Positions 53,598 to 63,328 of a DNA stretch of 64,000 nt are shown piece by piece (position 1 is the stretch's first letter; every line of letters begins with the position of its first letter). A program made the translations under genes and the position numbers. Source of the DNA: Arthrobacter crystallopoietes (GTDB lineage Bacteria > Actinomycetota > Actinomycetes > Actinomycetales > Micrococcaceae); contig NZ_CP072014.1 of NCBI RefSeq assembly GCF_017603825.1, positions 3,844,001 to 3,908,000 of the forward strand, written 5' to 3'. The notes beneath the pieces were generated by a model. That model saw only the letters and a list, made by a program, of their open reading frames with translations. It was not told the origin of the DNA and made no database searches.

Positions 53598-55265
53598 TCA
53601 GCTTTCCGGGTTCTCGCCCACTGTTACATCGATGCTCTGCTCTTCGCCCCCGCGCAGGACTTTCAGCGTTACGGTGTCACCCACGGGCTGCTCACGAATG
53701 GCCGCCGTCAGTGAGAGGCTGTCCTCGATGACCCGTTCCCCGACCGCGGTGATGACATCTCCTTCGCGCAGTCCGGCCTTCTCTGCAGGCGACCCCCCGC
53801 TGACGCCGGCGACCTCAGCCCCGACGGAGAACTGGGTGCCCCCACTTGAAGCCTCAGCAGCCTTGGCCGTGACGGTGACGCCTAGATAGCCGTGCGTCGC
53901 TTTGCCGTCGGCGATCAGGTCCTGGGCGATCCGCTCGGCATAGCTGCTGGGGATGGCGAAACCTACACCGATGCTCCCGCTGTCCTGGCTGGCGGATGCG
54001 ATCGCAACATTTACGCCGATGACTTCCCCGTTGGTGTTCACGAGGGCGCCGCCCGAATTGCCGTGGTTAATGGCTGCGTCTGTCTGGATGACATTGAGGT
54101 AGATGCTGCCCTGACCGGAGGACTGGTTGCCGGAATCCTCGGGGAACTGGAAGTTCCACTGGTCGCCGGGATTGGGCGCTTCCTCTTCTTGGGGTTCCTC
54201 GGGCACTTCCGAGGAAGACACGCTGATGGTCCGGCTCAGCGTCGAGATGATGCCGTCCGTCACTGTCCCGCTCAGGCCGAGGGGCGCCCCGATGGCGATG
54301 GCGGTGTCCCCAACGTTGAGCTCGCTTGAGTCGGCGAAGGAAGCAGGCGTCAGACCTTGCGCGTCGATCTTGATCACGGCCAGATCCGACAGCGGGTCCG
54401 TTCCCACTATGCTGGCCCGGTGGACCTTGCCGTCGCTGGTGCGGACCTCCACGTTCGGGTCCGCAGCCTGCCCGCCCAAAGTAACCACGTGCGTGTTGGT
54501 GAGAATGTGGCCTTCCTTATCGAGGATGATGCCCGAACCTGAGCCGCCCGAATTTCCCGAGGCTACGGAAATCGTCACGACGCTCGGGGATGCCTTGGCC
54601 GCGGCAGCAGTGATTTCGTTGACCGAGTCGGTGTTGTTAACGATCAGCTGCTCCGCTGAACCGGAGGCAACCGACGACGGCGGGATGTCACCCGCCAGCG
54701 ACTGCGCTCCCACCGCGACTCCGCCGCCTGCGAGCCCGGCAAGGAGCATGCCGGCTACCAGTGTGCCGCTTCCGAAGCGCTTCTTGCCGGCTCGCTTGGG
54801 CGCTTGGGTGCCCGTAGACGCATCCGACGCGTAATAGGGGACGGAGCCATGCTGCCCGTAGGGATTGTGTCCTCCGTAGGGAGGCTGCTGTCCGTAGGAG
54901 CTCTGCTGCCCATAGGGGTTCTGCTGGCCATAGGGGCTGGCATCGCTGTATCCGGTTTGCTGTGAAGCTGCGCCGGTCCATGTCTTGCCTGCGGAGTCCT
55001 CGTTGCTGGTTTCGCCGAGCATCTCCGGGCGGGCATGTTCGGAGCCATCCGGCCGGTGCCAGCCTGTAAGCGGCTCGGTCGGCTGCGATGACTGGGGAAT
55101 TGACTGAGTACGCGGATTCTGCTCAGAACCGGCCGGCTCGCCCGTATCCGATTCGCCACCTGGAGTGCGGTAATTAGCGTTGTCCGCTCCTGCCGGTGGT
55201 TTCGCCGGCGGCGGCGGGGCCTGGCGCCGGAAGGTGGCCTCCGGATCCTGGTTTTGCTCAGTCAT
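53598..55265 (-). CDS. HtrA-like membrane serine protease with PDZ domain
   Basis: A 555-residue envelope protease. Residues 1-160 are disordered, with YGQQ-type repeats (about 112-140). A membrane helix is at about 167-188. The trypsin-like domain carries His259 (TNTHVV), Asp294 (SDLAVIK) and Ser404 (HGNSGG). An insertion rich in Glu/Pro lies between (353-372), and one PDZ domain follows (about 455-545; GLREGDVITAVGERVIEDS). Predicted to degrade or refold misfolded exported proteins. Has its own terminator. Confidence 0.95.
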   Translation of the reverse strand: MTEQNQDPEATFRRQAPPPPAKPPAGADNANYRTPGGESDTGEPAGSEQNPRTQSIPQSSQPTEPLTGWHRPDGSEHARPEMLGETSNEDSAGKTWTGAASQQTGYSDASPYGQQNPYGQQSSYGQQPPYGGHNPYGQHGSVPYYASDASTGTQAPKRAGKKRFGSGTLVAGMLLAGLAGGGVAVGAQSLAGDIPPSSVASGSAEQLIVNNTDSVNEITAAAAKASPSVVTISVASGNSGGSGSGIILDKEGHILTNTHVVTLGGQAADPNVEVRTSDGKVHRASIVGTDPLSDLAVIKIDAQGLTPASFADSSELNVGDTAIAIGAPLGLSGTVTDGIISTLSRTISVSSSEVPEEPQEEEAPNPGDQWNFQFPEDSGNQSSGQGSIYLNVIQTDAAINHGNSGGALVNTNGEVIGVNVAIASASQDSGSIGVGFAIPSSYAERIAQDLIADGKATHGYLGVTVTAKAAEASSGGTQFSVGAEVAGVSGGSPAEKAGLREGDVITAVGERVIEDSLSLTAAIREQPVGDTVTLKVLRGGEEQSIDVTVGENPES

Positions 55266-55566
55266 AGTTTCCCTTTCCTTGGACTGTTACCACTATGCCT
55301 TCTCAATCTGACACCGGGGCGGATATTCGCTGGAAGAAAACTGGGAATACGCCGAATACCGGGCAAGATCGGTGCCGCTCCGGCTGGCGTGCCGACGTGC
55401 TATCAGCAGAACATTGCGCTTCCGGCGTACCCGCTCTTGGGACAGTCGATTCGGGTGGACGCTCCCACTACCGGCCCATAGAATCAAAATCGGGGCGGAT
55501 CAACGGTGCGCTCCGGTATCCGCCACGATATCAACCGGGCTTCCGGACGATACTGAAGGGTTCTAC
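55266..55566. other. divergent intergenic region between htrA and the TPM gene
   Basis: This 301-bp stretch must hold the promoters of both genes. I see two copies of GGGGCGGAT (near 55315 and 55493) in the same orientation and a possible -10 (CATAGAAT region) near 55480 toward the TPM gene, but no consensus promoter pair. No convincing gene was found. Confidence 0.5.
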
Positions 55567-57618
55567 ATGCGATCACTGCTCACTCGTTTGGGGGCCGCTG
55601 TTGGGCTCTCGGCGGTCTTCATGGCTCCGGCCGCGGCCAACGCCGAACCACCGGTGGAGATTCCGCCCGGCGAGTTTGTGATTGACAAGGCAGGCGTCCT
55701 CGGTGCCGAACAGGCCGAAGTGGAGGAAGCCGTCAGCAACCTGCGTGAAGAACATGGCCTCGGGCTGTACGTCGTCTACGTGGATGAATTCGAGAACCCT
55801 TCCGATGCGAGCGAGTGGCTGGTGGAGACCGCGCAGCAAAAGGAGCTTGGGAGCTCGGACAGCATGCTCGCTGTCGCGGTCGTTTCACGCGAGGCCCACT
55901 TCCAGTCTGCGGAAGGAAGTCCTGTCGCAGCCAGTGACCAGCAGATCTTCCAGTCACTCAGCCCCGCGCTCGCCCAGGATGAATGGGCGGAAGCAGGCGT
56001 GCTGGCGGCAGAGGCCATCGCGGATGTGGCCTCCGGCGGCAGCGGAGACGTGAACTCCTCCTCCGGCGGCGGGTCACTGGCGCCGGTGCTCTTGATGGGC
56101 GGCGTCGTCGCTGCAGGTGGCGTCGGCACCTATCTGTATGTGAAATCCAAGCGGCGCAAGGGGGCCGGCCGCGGCGAGCCACAGATCCAGCGTGGACCGG
56201 ATGGCAAGCCTATTGATCCGCATGACGCGATGAGCGTCGAGGATCTGCGCAGGAAGGCCGGCAGCCTGCTGATTGCCGCCGATGACGCCATCCGGTCCAG
56301 CGAGCAGGAAGTCGGCTTTGCCATGGCCCAATACGGCGAGACAGCTGTCAAGCCTTTCCGCGATGACATCACCGCGGCCAAAACGCACATGATGGAGTCC
56401 TTCAAACTCCAGCAGCAGCTCGATGACCACATTCCGGATACCGAGGAACAGCAGCGGGCCTGGCTTGGTGACATCATCCGACGCTGCGAAGCGGTTAGCG
56501 CGTCGCTTCAGGAACACAAGGAAGATTTCGACGCACTACGGGAATTGGAAAAGAACGCCCCCGGAGCCTTGGCCAGCGCCCGTGAAGCTGCCGAGGTTGC
56601 ACGCAAAAGGTTGGATGCTGGCCGCGCCGACCTTGACCGGCTCCGTGAACGGTACGCAGATTCCGCACTTGAGCAGGTCCGCGACAATATCGATCAGGCG
56701 CAGGAACGGCTCGATTTTGTGGACAATGCTGCGGCCACCGCGCAGGAGAAGCTCGACGCCGGAGACCGCAGCGCCGCGGTTGTCGCCGTCCGGGCGGCCG
56801 AAGAAAGCGTCTACCAAGCCAATGTCCTCCTCGATGCCATCGGCAAAACGTCCAAGGACCTGGACGGCGCGAGGTCGGCCATGGAAAGTGCCATTTCGGA
56901 CACCGCCCAGGATCTTGCCCATGCGCGTGCCCTCATCGCCAACGGACACCATCCGGAACTCGCAGGGCCGGTGGCCGAAGTCGAAACCGCGCTGGAAGGC
57001 ATCCAACGTGAAATCGCCGGCGGCCGGATCGATCCCATCAGCATTGTCCAGCGCCTCGATTCGGCGAACTCGCTGGACCGGTCCTTGACCGGCATCCGCG
57101 ATGCCCAGGAACGTGCCCGCCGGGCACGCGAGTCGCTCCAGCACACCATCATGTCGGCCCAGGCGCAGATCTCGGGAACCTCGGACTATATCCAGGCCCG
57201 CCGCGGCGGCGTCGGCAGTGAAGCCCGGACCCGGTTAGCTGAAGCCGAACGCAACCTTGCCTATGCTCTGCAGATCGCCGAATCAGATCCCGAACAGGCC
57301 CTCAACTATGCCCAGCAGGCAAATGCGCTAGCACAGCAGGCCAGCCAGATGGCACAGCAGGATGTTGATGGTTTTGGCGGCATGGGTGGTATGGGAGGCT
57401 TCGGCGGCGGCGGAATGTTTGGTGGCCGCGGCGGAGGCCTCGGCGGTGCCATCCTTGGTGGAATCCTGATCGACTCCATTCTGCATGGCGGCCACGGCGG
57501 CCACGGTGGCTTCGGCGGCGGTGGCGGTGGCGGTGGTGACATCTTCGGCGGCGGCGGCTTCGGCGGCTTCGGCGGCGGCGGTTTTGGCGACGGTGGAGGT
57601 GCCGGCGGCAACTTCTAA
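55567..57618 (+). CDS. TPM-domain membrane protein with coiled-coil and Gly-rich tail
   Basis: A 683-residue protein. A signal peptide ends near ANA at 26-28. A TPM phosphatase-type domain follows (about 30-150; FVIDKAGVLGAEQAEVEEAVSNL), then a membrane helix (about 175-195). A long cytoplasmic coiled-coil region spans about 230-600 and a 90-residue Gly/Phe-rich tail ends the protein (repeats such as GGFGGGG). ATG at 55567 has gaagg upstream; the frame is open further but the signal sequence begins here. It is followed 69 bp later by pspA, a common actinobacterial pairing that suggests a membrane-stress partnership. Confidence 0.87.
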   Translation: MRSLLTRLGAAVGLSAVFMAPAAANAEPPVEIPPGEFVIDKAGVLGAEQAEVEEAVSNLREEHGLGLYVVYVDEFENPSDASEWLVETAQQKELGSSDSMLAVAVVSREAHFQSAEGSPVAASDQQIFQSLSPALAQDEWAEAGVLAAEAIADVASGGSGDVNSSSGGGSLAPVLLMGGVVAAGGVGTYLYVKSKRRKGAGRGEPQIQRGPDGKPIDPHDAMSVEDLRRKAGSLLIAADDAIRSSEQEVGFAMAQYGETAVKPFRDDITAAKTHMMESFKLQQQLDDHIPDTEEQQRAWLGDIIRRCEAVSASLQEHKEDFDALRELEKNAPGALASAREAAEVARKRLDAGRADLDRLRERYADSALEQVRDNIDQAQERLDFVDNAAATAQEKLDAGDRSAAVVAVRAAEESVYQANVLLDAIGKTSKDLDGARSAMESAISDTAQDLAHARALIANGHHPELAGPVAEVETALEGIQREIAGGRIDPISIVQRLDSANSLDRSLTGIRDAQERARRARESLQHTIMSAQAQISGTSDYIQARRGGVGSEARTRLAEAERNLAYALQIAESDPEQALNYAQQANALAQQASQMAQQDVDGFGGMGGMGGFGGGGMFGGRGGGLGGAILGGILIDSILHGGHGGHGGFGGGGGGGGDIFGGGGFGGFGGGGFGDGGGAGGNF

Positions 57619-57687
57619 CTGGATAAGAAACCGGGCAGCCCAAGGGGCTGTAGTCAAGAATCAGATAGCAGGATGAAAGGTATCACA

Positions 57688-58428
57688 GTGGTTAAGCAGT
57701 CAATCTTTGGCCGTATCGCACAGCTGGCGAAGGCGAACATCAACGCAGTTCTGGATCAGGCCGAAGACCCCCAGAAGATGCTGGACCAGATGGTCCGCGA
57801 CTACTCGAACAACATTGCCGAGGCCGAGAGCGCCGTCGCCCAGACCATCGGGAACCTGCGCATGCTTCAGGACGATCACAACGAAGACATGGAGAACGCG
57901 CGCAGCTGGGGCAACAAGGCCTTGGCTGCCAGCCGAAAGGCCGACGAGTACCGTGCCGCGGGCAATCCCGCCGATGCGGAAAAGTTCGACAATCTCGCTA
58001 AGGTCGCCATCCAGCGCCAGATCAGTGCAGAGAACGAGGCTAAGGGTGTCGAGCCCACCATCGCCTCCCAGAACGAGGTTGTCGAAAAGCTCAAGACCGG
58101 ACTCAACCAGATGAAGGGCAAGCTGACCGAGCTGCAAAACAAGCGCAACGAACTCGTCGCGCGCGCCCGTACGGCCGAGGCCCAGACCCAGGTACACGAC
58201 GCCCTCAAGAGCATCGACATCATGGATCCGACCAGCGAAGTAGGACGGTTCGAGGAAAAGGTCCGGCGGGAAGAGGCGCGGGTCCGCGGCGCTCAGGAAC
58301 TGGCTTCGTCCAGCCTGGATGCACAGTTTGAGAGCCTCGAGGACCTCGGAGAGCAAACCGAGATCGAAGCACGCTTGGCTGCCCTGAAATCCGGCTCCAG
58401 CTCTGCCTCCATCGAGTCCGGCCAGTAA
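57688..58428 (+). CDS. pspA: PspA/IM30 (ESCRT-III-like) membrane stress protein
   Basis: A 246-residue helical protein. SIFGRIAQLAKANINAVLDQAEDPQKMLDQMVRDY is the amphipathic first helix and conserved hairpin, followed by long coiled coils with EEARVRGAQELA near the end. PspA proteins assemble on stressed membranes to limit proton leakage. The GTG at 57688 has gaaagg 7 nt upstream and gives the usual MVKQSIFGRI start; ATG at 57673 would overlap that site. It ends at a strong hairpin terminator. No pspBC genes are nearby, as expected in actinobacteria. Confidence 0.95.
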   Translation: MVKQSIFGRIAQLAKANINAVLDQAEDPQKMLDQMVRDYSNNIAEAESAVAQTIGNLRMLQDDHNEDMENARSWGNKALAASRKADEYRAAGNPADAEKFDNLAKVAIQRQISAENEAKGVEPTIASQNEVVEKLKTGLNQMKGKLTELQNKRNELVARARTAEAQTQVHDALKSIDIMDPTSEVGRFEEKVRREEARVRGAQELASSSLDAQFESLEDLGEQTEIEARLAALKSGSSSASIESGQ

Positions 58429-58463
58429 TCAGCCAGCGGCGGCCTCACAGCGGCCGTTCCTGC

Positions 58464-58500
58464 ACGTGGCTGTGGTGTGAAGGATGCGCCACAGCCACGT
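58464..58500 (+). terminator. pspA terminator hairpin
   Basis: ACGTGGCTGTGG (58464-58475) and CCACAGCCACGT (58489-58500) form a perfect 12-bp stem. A second, smaller hairpin (TTCCCGC/GTGGGAA) follows at about 58510-58527. Confidence 0.75.
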
Positions 58501-58548
58501 ATGGGCGGCTTCCCGCTAGCGTGGGAAACTAAGCTTAGGTCTTAATCC

Positions 58549-58585
58549 AAAAGGTCCCGACCGGATGTTCCGATCGGGACCTTTT
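58549..58585 (-). terminator. tRNA-fMet terminator
   Basis: AAAAGGTCCCGA pairs with TCGGGACCTTTT around a 13-nt centre. The stem is symmetrical and ends in four T on either strand, so it may act both ways, after the tRNA on the minus strand and as a backup after pspA. Confidence 0.8.
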
Positions 58586-58590
58586 CTTTG

Positions 58591-58664
58591 TTGCGGGGAG
58601 AGGATTTGAACCTCTGACCTCTGGGTTATGAGCCCAGCGAGCTACCGAACTGCTCCACCCCGCG
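58591..58664 (-). tRNA. initiator tRNA-fMet (CAT)
   Basis: A 74-nt cloverleaf on the minus strand without encoded CCA. The anticodon loop is CTCATAA. Two hallmarks identify the initiator: a C1-A72 mismatch at the end of the acceptor stem (CGCGGGG against CCCCGCA) and three consecutive G-C pairs in the anticodon stem (CTGGG/CCCAG). The T-loop reads TTCAAAT. A promoter lies just upstream and a terminator just downstream. Confidence 0.95.
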
Positions 58665-58675
58665 GCGCGGTCTTT

Positions 58676-58704
58676 ACTCTACCGGCCGCGGGGTTGCTAC
58701 GCAA
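58676..58704 (-). promoter_or_regulatory. promoter of tRNA-fMet
   Basis: On the minus strand TTGCGT (58704-58699) and TAGAGT (58681-58676) are separated by 17 bp. The predicted start near 58669 leaves only about 5 nt before the tRNA, as expected for a tRNA gene. Confidence 0.75.
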
Positions 58705-58714
58705 ATCGGCTGGC

Positions 58715-61700
58715 TCAGCCCTCGGGTGCCGGGGCCGGCGTTTCCGCCGGAGCCTCTTCGCCGCCCTCGGCGGGAGCCTCACCCGAGACAATGCCTTCAG
58801 CTTCGAGCGCGTCCTGCAATGCCCGGTTCAGCTTCTCCTGAGCTGCACCGTAGGCCGCGAAGTCGCCTTCTGCCAGAGCCGCCTCGCCCTCACGGATCGC
58901 GGCGTTCGCCGCTTCGAGTGCCGCCCGCAGATCAGCCTCCGCGTTGCCGCCGCCACCTTCTGCAGGCGGCGCAGCCGGATCGTCCGGTGTCTCGCCGACG
59001 TTCCCGGCGTCGCCGGTCGTGGCACCGGAGTCACCGCCGAAGACCTGGTCAAGTGCTTCGTCCAAGGTCGGAGCGAAGCCGACCACTTCACCGAAGCTGA
59101 CAAGTACGCGACGGAGCGTCGGGTAAGCCGAGCTACCCGAGGACTGGACATACACCGGCTGGACGTACAGCATGCCGCCGCCAACAGGCAGGCTGAGCAG
59201 GTTGCCCTTGAGCACTTCGGTAGCGCCCTGCTGCAGCAGGTTCAGTTCTGTCGATACCGCGGTGTCCGAGTTGAACAGGTTCTGCGCCTGGCCCGGTGCG
59301 GGAACCGACAATGATCGTGGAATATCAAGCAGCCTCAGGGTGCCGTATTCCTCGCTCTTGACGCCGTCCTCACCGGTTCCGGCGTCGCCCTCGGCTGCGA
59401 GGAAGCCATAGAGCACGTTTCGCGCTTCCTCACCGGCAGGGACGAATGGAATGAACGGCGTCGTCAAGGAGAAGGCCGCATTTTCCTGTTCGGGCATCTT
59501 CAGCGACAAGTAGAACGGAGGCTGTTTGACGTCTGAATTCGCGCCCAACGTCGGATCCGTAGGCACTGCCCAGGCGTCGCTGTTGGTGTAGAACTTATCG
59601 ACATCCGTCACATGGTAACGGGCCAGGAGTTCACGCTGGACCTTGAAGAGGTCCTCCGGGTAGCGCACGTGGTCCATCAGGCCGGCGGACATTTCGCTGA
59701 ACGGCTTGAGCGTCGTCGGGAACACCTTCTGCCAGGCCTGAAGGATTGGATCCTGATCATCCCAGGCGTACAGGTCCACGGAACCGTCGTAAGCATCGAC
59801 CGTGGCCTTGACGGCGTTGCGGATGTAGTTGACCTCTTCGGGCGGCAGAGCCACGCTTTGGCCGCCTGCGGTCGAAGAATCCGCTGTCGCAGACTGGAGC
59901 TGTTGCGGAGTCGAGTACGGGAAGTGCTTGCTGGTGGTATAGCCGTCAACAATCCACTTGACCCGGCCGTCGATCACGGCCGGATAAACGTTTCCATCCA
60001 CCGTCAGGTACGGTGCAACCTTCTCCACCCGTTCCCGCGGATCCCGGTCGTAGAGGATCTGGGATTCGGAATTCACCTGGTCGGAGAGCATCAGGTCTGT
60101 GGACTGGAATTTCAGCGCATAGACAAGACGGTTGAAGGCATTGCCCACGCTGGGGCCGCCATTGCCTTCGAAGGTGTTCCGGGACTCTGTTTCGGACTCT
60201 TCGCTCTGCGGACGGTCGATCTCAGTGGGACTGGCCCCTTCGGGCGCGCCAACGATGGAGTATTCGGGAGATTGCTCGCCAAAGTAGATTCTGGGTTCGT
60301 AGGACTCTTCATCCCCCAGCATGCCGGTAGTCGGAATGCCGGACTGGAGGAAGGTCGGCTTGCCATCGGGCTCAACGCTGGAACCGGCGGCGGCAACCAC
60401 TCCGTAACCGTGGGTGTAGAGCACATGCTCGTTGACCCAGCCTGCGGGCACGCCCGCTGTGTTGAGCTCACGGACGGCGATGACCGTGTCCTGGATCTCG
60501 CCGTCAATTTCGTAGCGGTCCACGTTCAGAATTTCCGGGAACTGGTAGTACTGGCGGAACTGCTGCAGCTGGCTGAAGGCATCCGAGACCAGGTTGGGAT
60601 CGAGCAGCCGGATGTTCGCCGTTGTTTCGGCGTCCTGCCGCAGGGCGCCGGCCTCGGCCTCAACGGTCGCATTGTAGGTTGACGTCTGGACCTCGTCGAG
60701 CCCGTAGGCTTGACGAGTCAGGGCAATGTTGTGCTCGATGAATTCCGCTTCGCGGCTCAATTCGGACGGTTCCACCTGGAAGCGCTGAATGACCCACGGG
60801 TACACGCCGCCAGCCAGGATCGCTGTAATGATCAGCATGGCCGTACCGATGATCGGCAGGCGCCAGCGCCCCGAGACAACGGCAACGATGAACAGGATTG
60901 CCACAATGATTGCAGCGACGGCCAGAATCGCCTTGGTCGGGATGACCGCATTGACATCGGTGTAGAGCGCGCCGGTCCATTTACCCGAATCCGACTGGAG
61001 GGTGCTGTAGCGGTCCAGCCAGTAATTGACACCCTGCAGGAGGAGGAACAGGCCGGCGAAGACGGCTACGTGGATACGTGCAGCGTTGGAGGCGAAAAAG
61101 CCCTTCTCTTCCAGCCGAATCCCGCCGTAGAGGTAATGGGTCAGGAGACCGGCGATGCCTGCGATCAGTACCACGCTGACCAGGAACCCGGTCAGGAATC
61201 CCAGGAAGGGCAGCGTGTTGGTGTAGAAGCTGTAGTCCAGGTTGAACTGGGGATCATTTTGTCCAAAGGAAACCTGGTTGAAGAACAGCAGCGCGGTTTG
61301 CCAGGCGGATGCCGCCGCGGTACCGGCGAAACCACCGAGCACAATCGGAATACCAATCATCAGCAGCTTGCGTACGGGCTCGAGCTGCTCCTGGTACCGG
61401 TTGAGGTTATCCTGCAGGGCACTGTCGGGCGCATAGACCGGACGCGAACGGTAGGCGAGGCGCAGGCTCAGGTACACGGCGACAGCCATGACCAGGAAGG
61501 CAATCAGGAAGATGGCAATTTTCGTGCCGTTCTCTTTCAGGAACACTTCCAGATAGCCGAGCTGGTTGTACCAAAGGATGTCCGCATAAATCTGCGAGAA
61601 GAAGACGAACCCGACCACCAGCACGGCCACCACAATGAGGGTGGGTATCAGCGGGGAGCGTTTCCGTGTTTGTTGGGTGGGCGCGGTTGGCCGGTCATCA

Positions 61701-61726
61701 CGGGGCCGGTCTTGTCCGAATGTCAC
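58715..61726 (-). CDS. UPF0182 family membrane protein
   Basis: A 1003-residue protein. Seven hydrophobic segments lie in the first 330 residues (beginning at about 25), followed by a large extracytoplasmic domain. Conserved signatures include [50 protein letters not shown] and [25 protein letters not shown]. The last 90 residues are Ala/Glu/Pro-rich. GTG start with gaggtaaag upstream. The family is universal in actinobacteria and adjoins the Lon-like protease gene as here (Rv3193c-Rv3194c in Mycobacterium); function is unknown. Confidence 0.93.
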   Translation of the reverse strand: MTFGQDRPRDDRPTAPTQQTRKRSPLIPTLIVVAVLVVGFVFFSQIYADILWYNQLGYLEVFLKENGTKIAIFLIAFLVMAVAVYLSLRLAYRSRPVYAPDSALQDNLNRYQEQLEPVRKLLMIGIPIVLGGFAGTAAASAWQTALLFFNQVSFGQNDPQFNLDYSFYTNTLPFLGFLTGFLVSVVLIAGIAGLLTHYLYGGIRLEEKGFFASNAARIHVAVFAGLFLLLQGVNYWLDRYSTLQSDSGKWTGALYTDVNAVIPTKAILAVAAIIVAILFIVAVVSGRWRLPIIGTAMLIITAILAGGVYPWVIQRFQVEPSELSREAEFIEHNIALTRQAYGLDEVQTSTYNATVEAEAGALRQDAETTANIRLLDPNLVSDAFSQLQQFRQYYQFPEILNVDRYEIDGEIQDTVIAVRELNTAGVPAGWVNEHVLYTHGYGVVAAAGSSVEPDGKPTFLQSGIPTTGMLGDEESYEPRIYFGEQSPEYSIVGAPEGASPTEIDRPQSEESETESRNTFEGNGGPSVGNAFNRLVYALKFQSTDLMLSDQVNSESQILYDRDPRERVEKVAPYLTVDGNVYPAVIDGRVKWIVDGYTTSKHFPYSTPQQLQSATADSSTAGGQSVALPPEEVNYIRNAVKATVDAYDGSVDLYAWDDQDPILQAWQKVFPTTLKPFSEMSAGLMDHVRYPEDLFKVQRELLARYHVTDVDKFYTNSDAWAVPTDPTLGANSDVKQPPFYLSLKMPEQENAAFSLTTPFIPFVPAGEEARNVLYGFLAAEGDAGTGEDGVKSEEYGTLRLLDIPRSLSVPAPGQAQNLFNSDTAVSTELNLLQQGATEVLKGNLLSLPVGGGMLYVQPVYVQSSGSSAYPTLRRVLVSFGEVVGFAPTLDEALDQVFGGDSGATTGDAGNVGETPDDPAAPPAEGGGGNAEADLRAALEAANAAIREGEAALAEGDFAAYGAAQEKLNRALQDALEAEGIVSGEAPAEGGEEAPAETPAPAPEG

Positions 61727-61913
61727 TCTTTACCTCATTGTCAGCGTGCGTTGTGCTTGACGGCGGATTCATGCCTACGCATGAGGGCCCCTCCGTCTAA
61801 ACCACGAATGAGCAGCCCGGGAGGTTCCGCTTTCCTTCCATTCTGCCTTGTGGGAACGCCACAACGAAGTCGGGAGCGACCACCGCCGGCTTCTGACGCA
61901 CGATTGTGACACG

Positions 61914-63008
61914 TCAGCCACAGGCAGGAAGCGCTGAGCCGTCTTTGCCTTCGCCGAGCAGGGTCACGGCTTCCACTGCGTCTTCGAGAGTTGCCACCTT
62001 GACCACCTGCATCCCATCGGGCACATTGCCGACAACATCGCCGCAGTTGGCTTCGGGAGCAAGGAAAACGGTCGCGCCGCGCTGATGCGCACCATACATT
62101 TTCTGTTCAATGCCACCGATCGGACCGACGTTTCCGGACGAATCGATGGTGCCGGTACCGGCGACATGCAGCCCCCCGGTCAGTTCCCCTGGCGTCAGTT
62201 TGTCCACGATGCCCAAGGCGAACATCATGCCGGCGCTGGGCCCGACGACGTTTTCCAGCTGGATTTTGACGTCGTACGGGAACTCGAAGTCAGTCTCAAG
62301 CAGGACGCCGAGCTGATACGCGCCCTGGGCGTTCGCCTCCGGAGCAACCTGGACGGTCTCAGGCTCGCCGTCGCGGAGGACCTTGAGCTCAACCGGTTCG
62401 CCACCGCTGGCATTGAGCTCATCACGAAGAACATTGATGTTGGTAACCGCGGTGCCGTTGATGCTTTCGATGACGTCATCCGGCGCCAGCAGGTCTGCCG
62501 CAGCTGCATCTTCGGCGAAACCGACAACGGACAGGTCTTCCTCGAAGTCGACGTTCAAGTGGCTCAAGGCTGCCGCAACCGACGTTTCCTGCGAAGAATC
62601 CATGGCCGCGGCGTTTCGGTTCTGGATCTGCTCGCCGGAGACACCCGGAGGGTACACGAGTTCTTCCGGCGTAACGCTCTTGCGTGGATCCAGCCAGGCC
62701 GAGGCCACTTCGAACAAACGCACAGAACCACTGGGACCGCCACTCATGTAGACAGTAGTCATATCCAATGCCCCTGAAGTGGGATAAGTCTTTTGGCCGG
62801 GGATCTCGATCAGCGGGACGTCGTTTACAGCACCGATCGTGTTGAAGGTAGGACCGGGAGACTCCACGATGTACGGCGATGGCAGAGCCAACGCAAGCAG
62901 GCCAAGGACGACGGCGACGACGCCCGCGCCAATCATGACCGGATGCCGCCGGTTTGGCATTCGCGGCGTCGGCGGCGCTTGCTCGCCGAGTTCGGTCGGC
63001 TCAGTCAA
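61914..63008 (-). CDS. membrane-anchored PDZ and Lon-like serine protease (YlbL type)
   Basis: A 364-residue protease. One membrane helix is at about 24-43, a PDZ domain at about 150-215 and a Lon-type S16 proteolytic domain at about 235-355. The catalytic dyad is Ser258 in GPSAGMMF and Lys303 in GIEQKM. No ATPase domain is present. It starts with TTG at 63008, preceded by gagaaggaaa 8 nt away. That ribosome site is complementary over 11 bp to an upstream leader segment, suggesting translational control. It is followed by the UPF0182 gene on the same strand. Confidence 0.92.
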   Translation of the reverse strand: MTEPTELGEQAPPTPRMPNRRHPVMIGAGVVAVVLGLLALALPSPYIVESPGPTFNTIGAVNDVPLIEIPGQKTYPTSGALDMTTVYMSGGPSGSVRLFEVASAWLDPRKSVTPEELVYPPGVSGEQIQNRNAAAMDSSQETSVAAALSHLNVDFEEDLSVVGFAEDAAAADLLAPDDVIESINGTAVTNINVLRDELNASGGEPVELKVLRDGEPETVQVAPEANAQGAYQLGVLLETDFEFPYDVKIQLENVVGPSAGMMFALGIVDKLTPGELTGGLHVAGTGTIDSSGNVGPIGGIEQKMYGAHQRGATVFLAPEANCGDVVGNVPDGMQVVKVATLEDAVEAVTLLGEGKDGSALPACG

Positions 63009-63328
63009 CTGTGGTTTCCTTCTCTCAGCGTCTCCCGCGGCTTACTCCAGGCACAGCAGGAAGGGCACCGGTCAAACCGGAGCCCTTCACCAGCCTACGC
63101 GCTTTGCCTGAGAGAAGGCCCCGAAATCCGTAGCGCTCCCCTCGGACGCTTCACCGAGCAACGAGGCGGCGCTTCTCATTTGCCTAGAGCGAACCGGGCT
63201 CAACAAGCACGACATGGCGTGAAAACTAGCGGTAACGTGTAGTCAGAAGCAACAATCCGGCGACGGCCCCAGGGCCCTGTTCCAGGCCCGCATGCCCCAG
63301 CACACCCTCACAAGGACCGGTGGTATAG
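63009..63328 (-). promoter_or_regulatory. 320-bp divergent region with a structured leader, possible riboswitch
   Basis: Read on the minus strand as the leader of the Lon-like gene. The segment 63118-63108 (CCUUCUCUCAG) is perfectly complementary to 63028-63018 (CUGAGAGAAGG), which includes the ribosome-binding site. The same strand can pair with GAGAAG at 63177-63172, which would close an upstream imperfect stem made of 63173-63169 with 63136-63132 and 63166-63162 with 63144-63140. A strong hairpin (63060-63088) lies between. The string CUCUCAGGCAAAG matches the 3' end of glycine aptamers, but the rest of that core is not recognisable. No gene was found in the gap. Confidence 0.45.

Noticed and set aside
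57302-57657. Minus-strand Pro- or Arg-rich frames over the Gly-rich tail of the TPM gene
   Set aside because: They are complements of GGN glycine codons, with low complexity and no ribosome site.
63095-63200. Annotating the protease leader outright as a glycine riboswitch
   Set aside because: Only the 3' closing string fits. The conserved GCGCCGAAGG core is not visible and the downstream gene is not a glycine gene, so it is reported as an unclassified structured leader.
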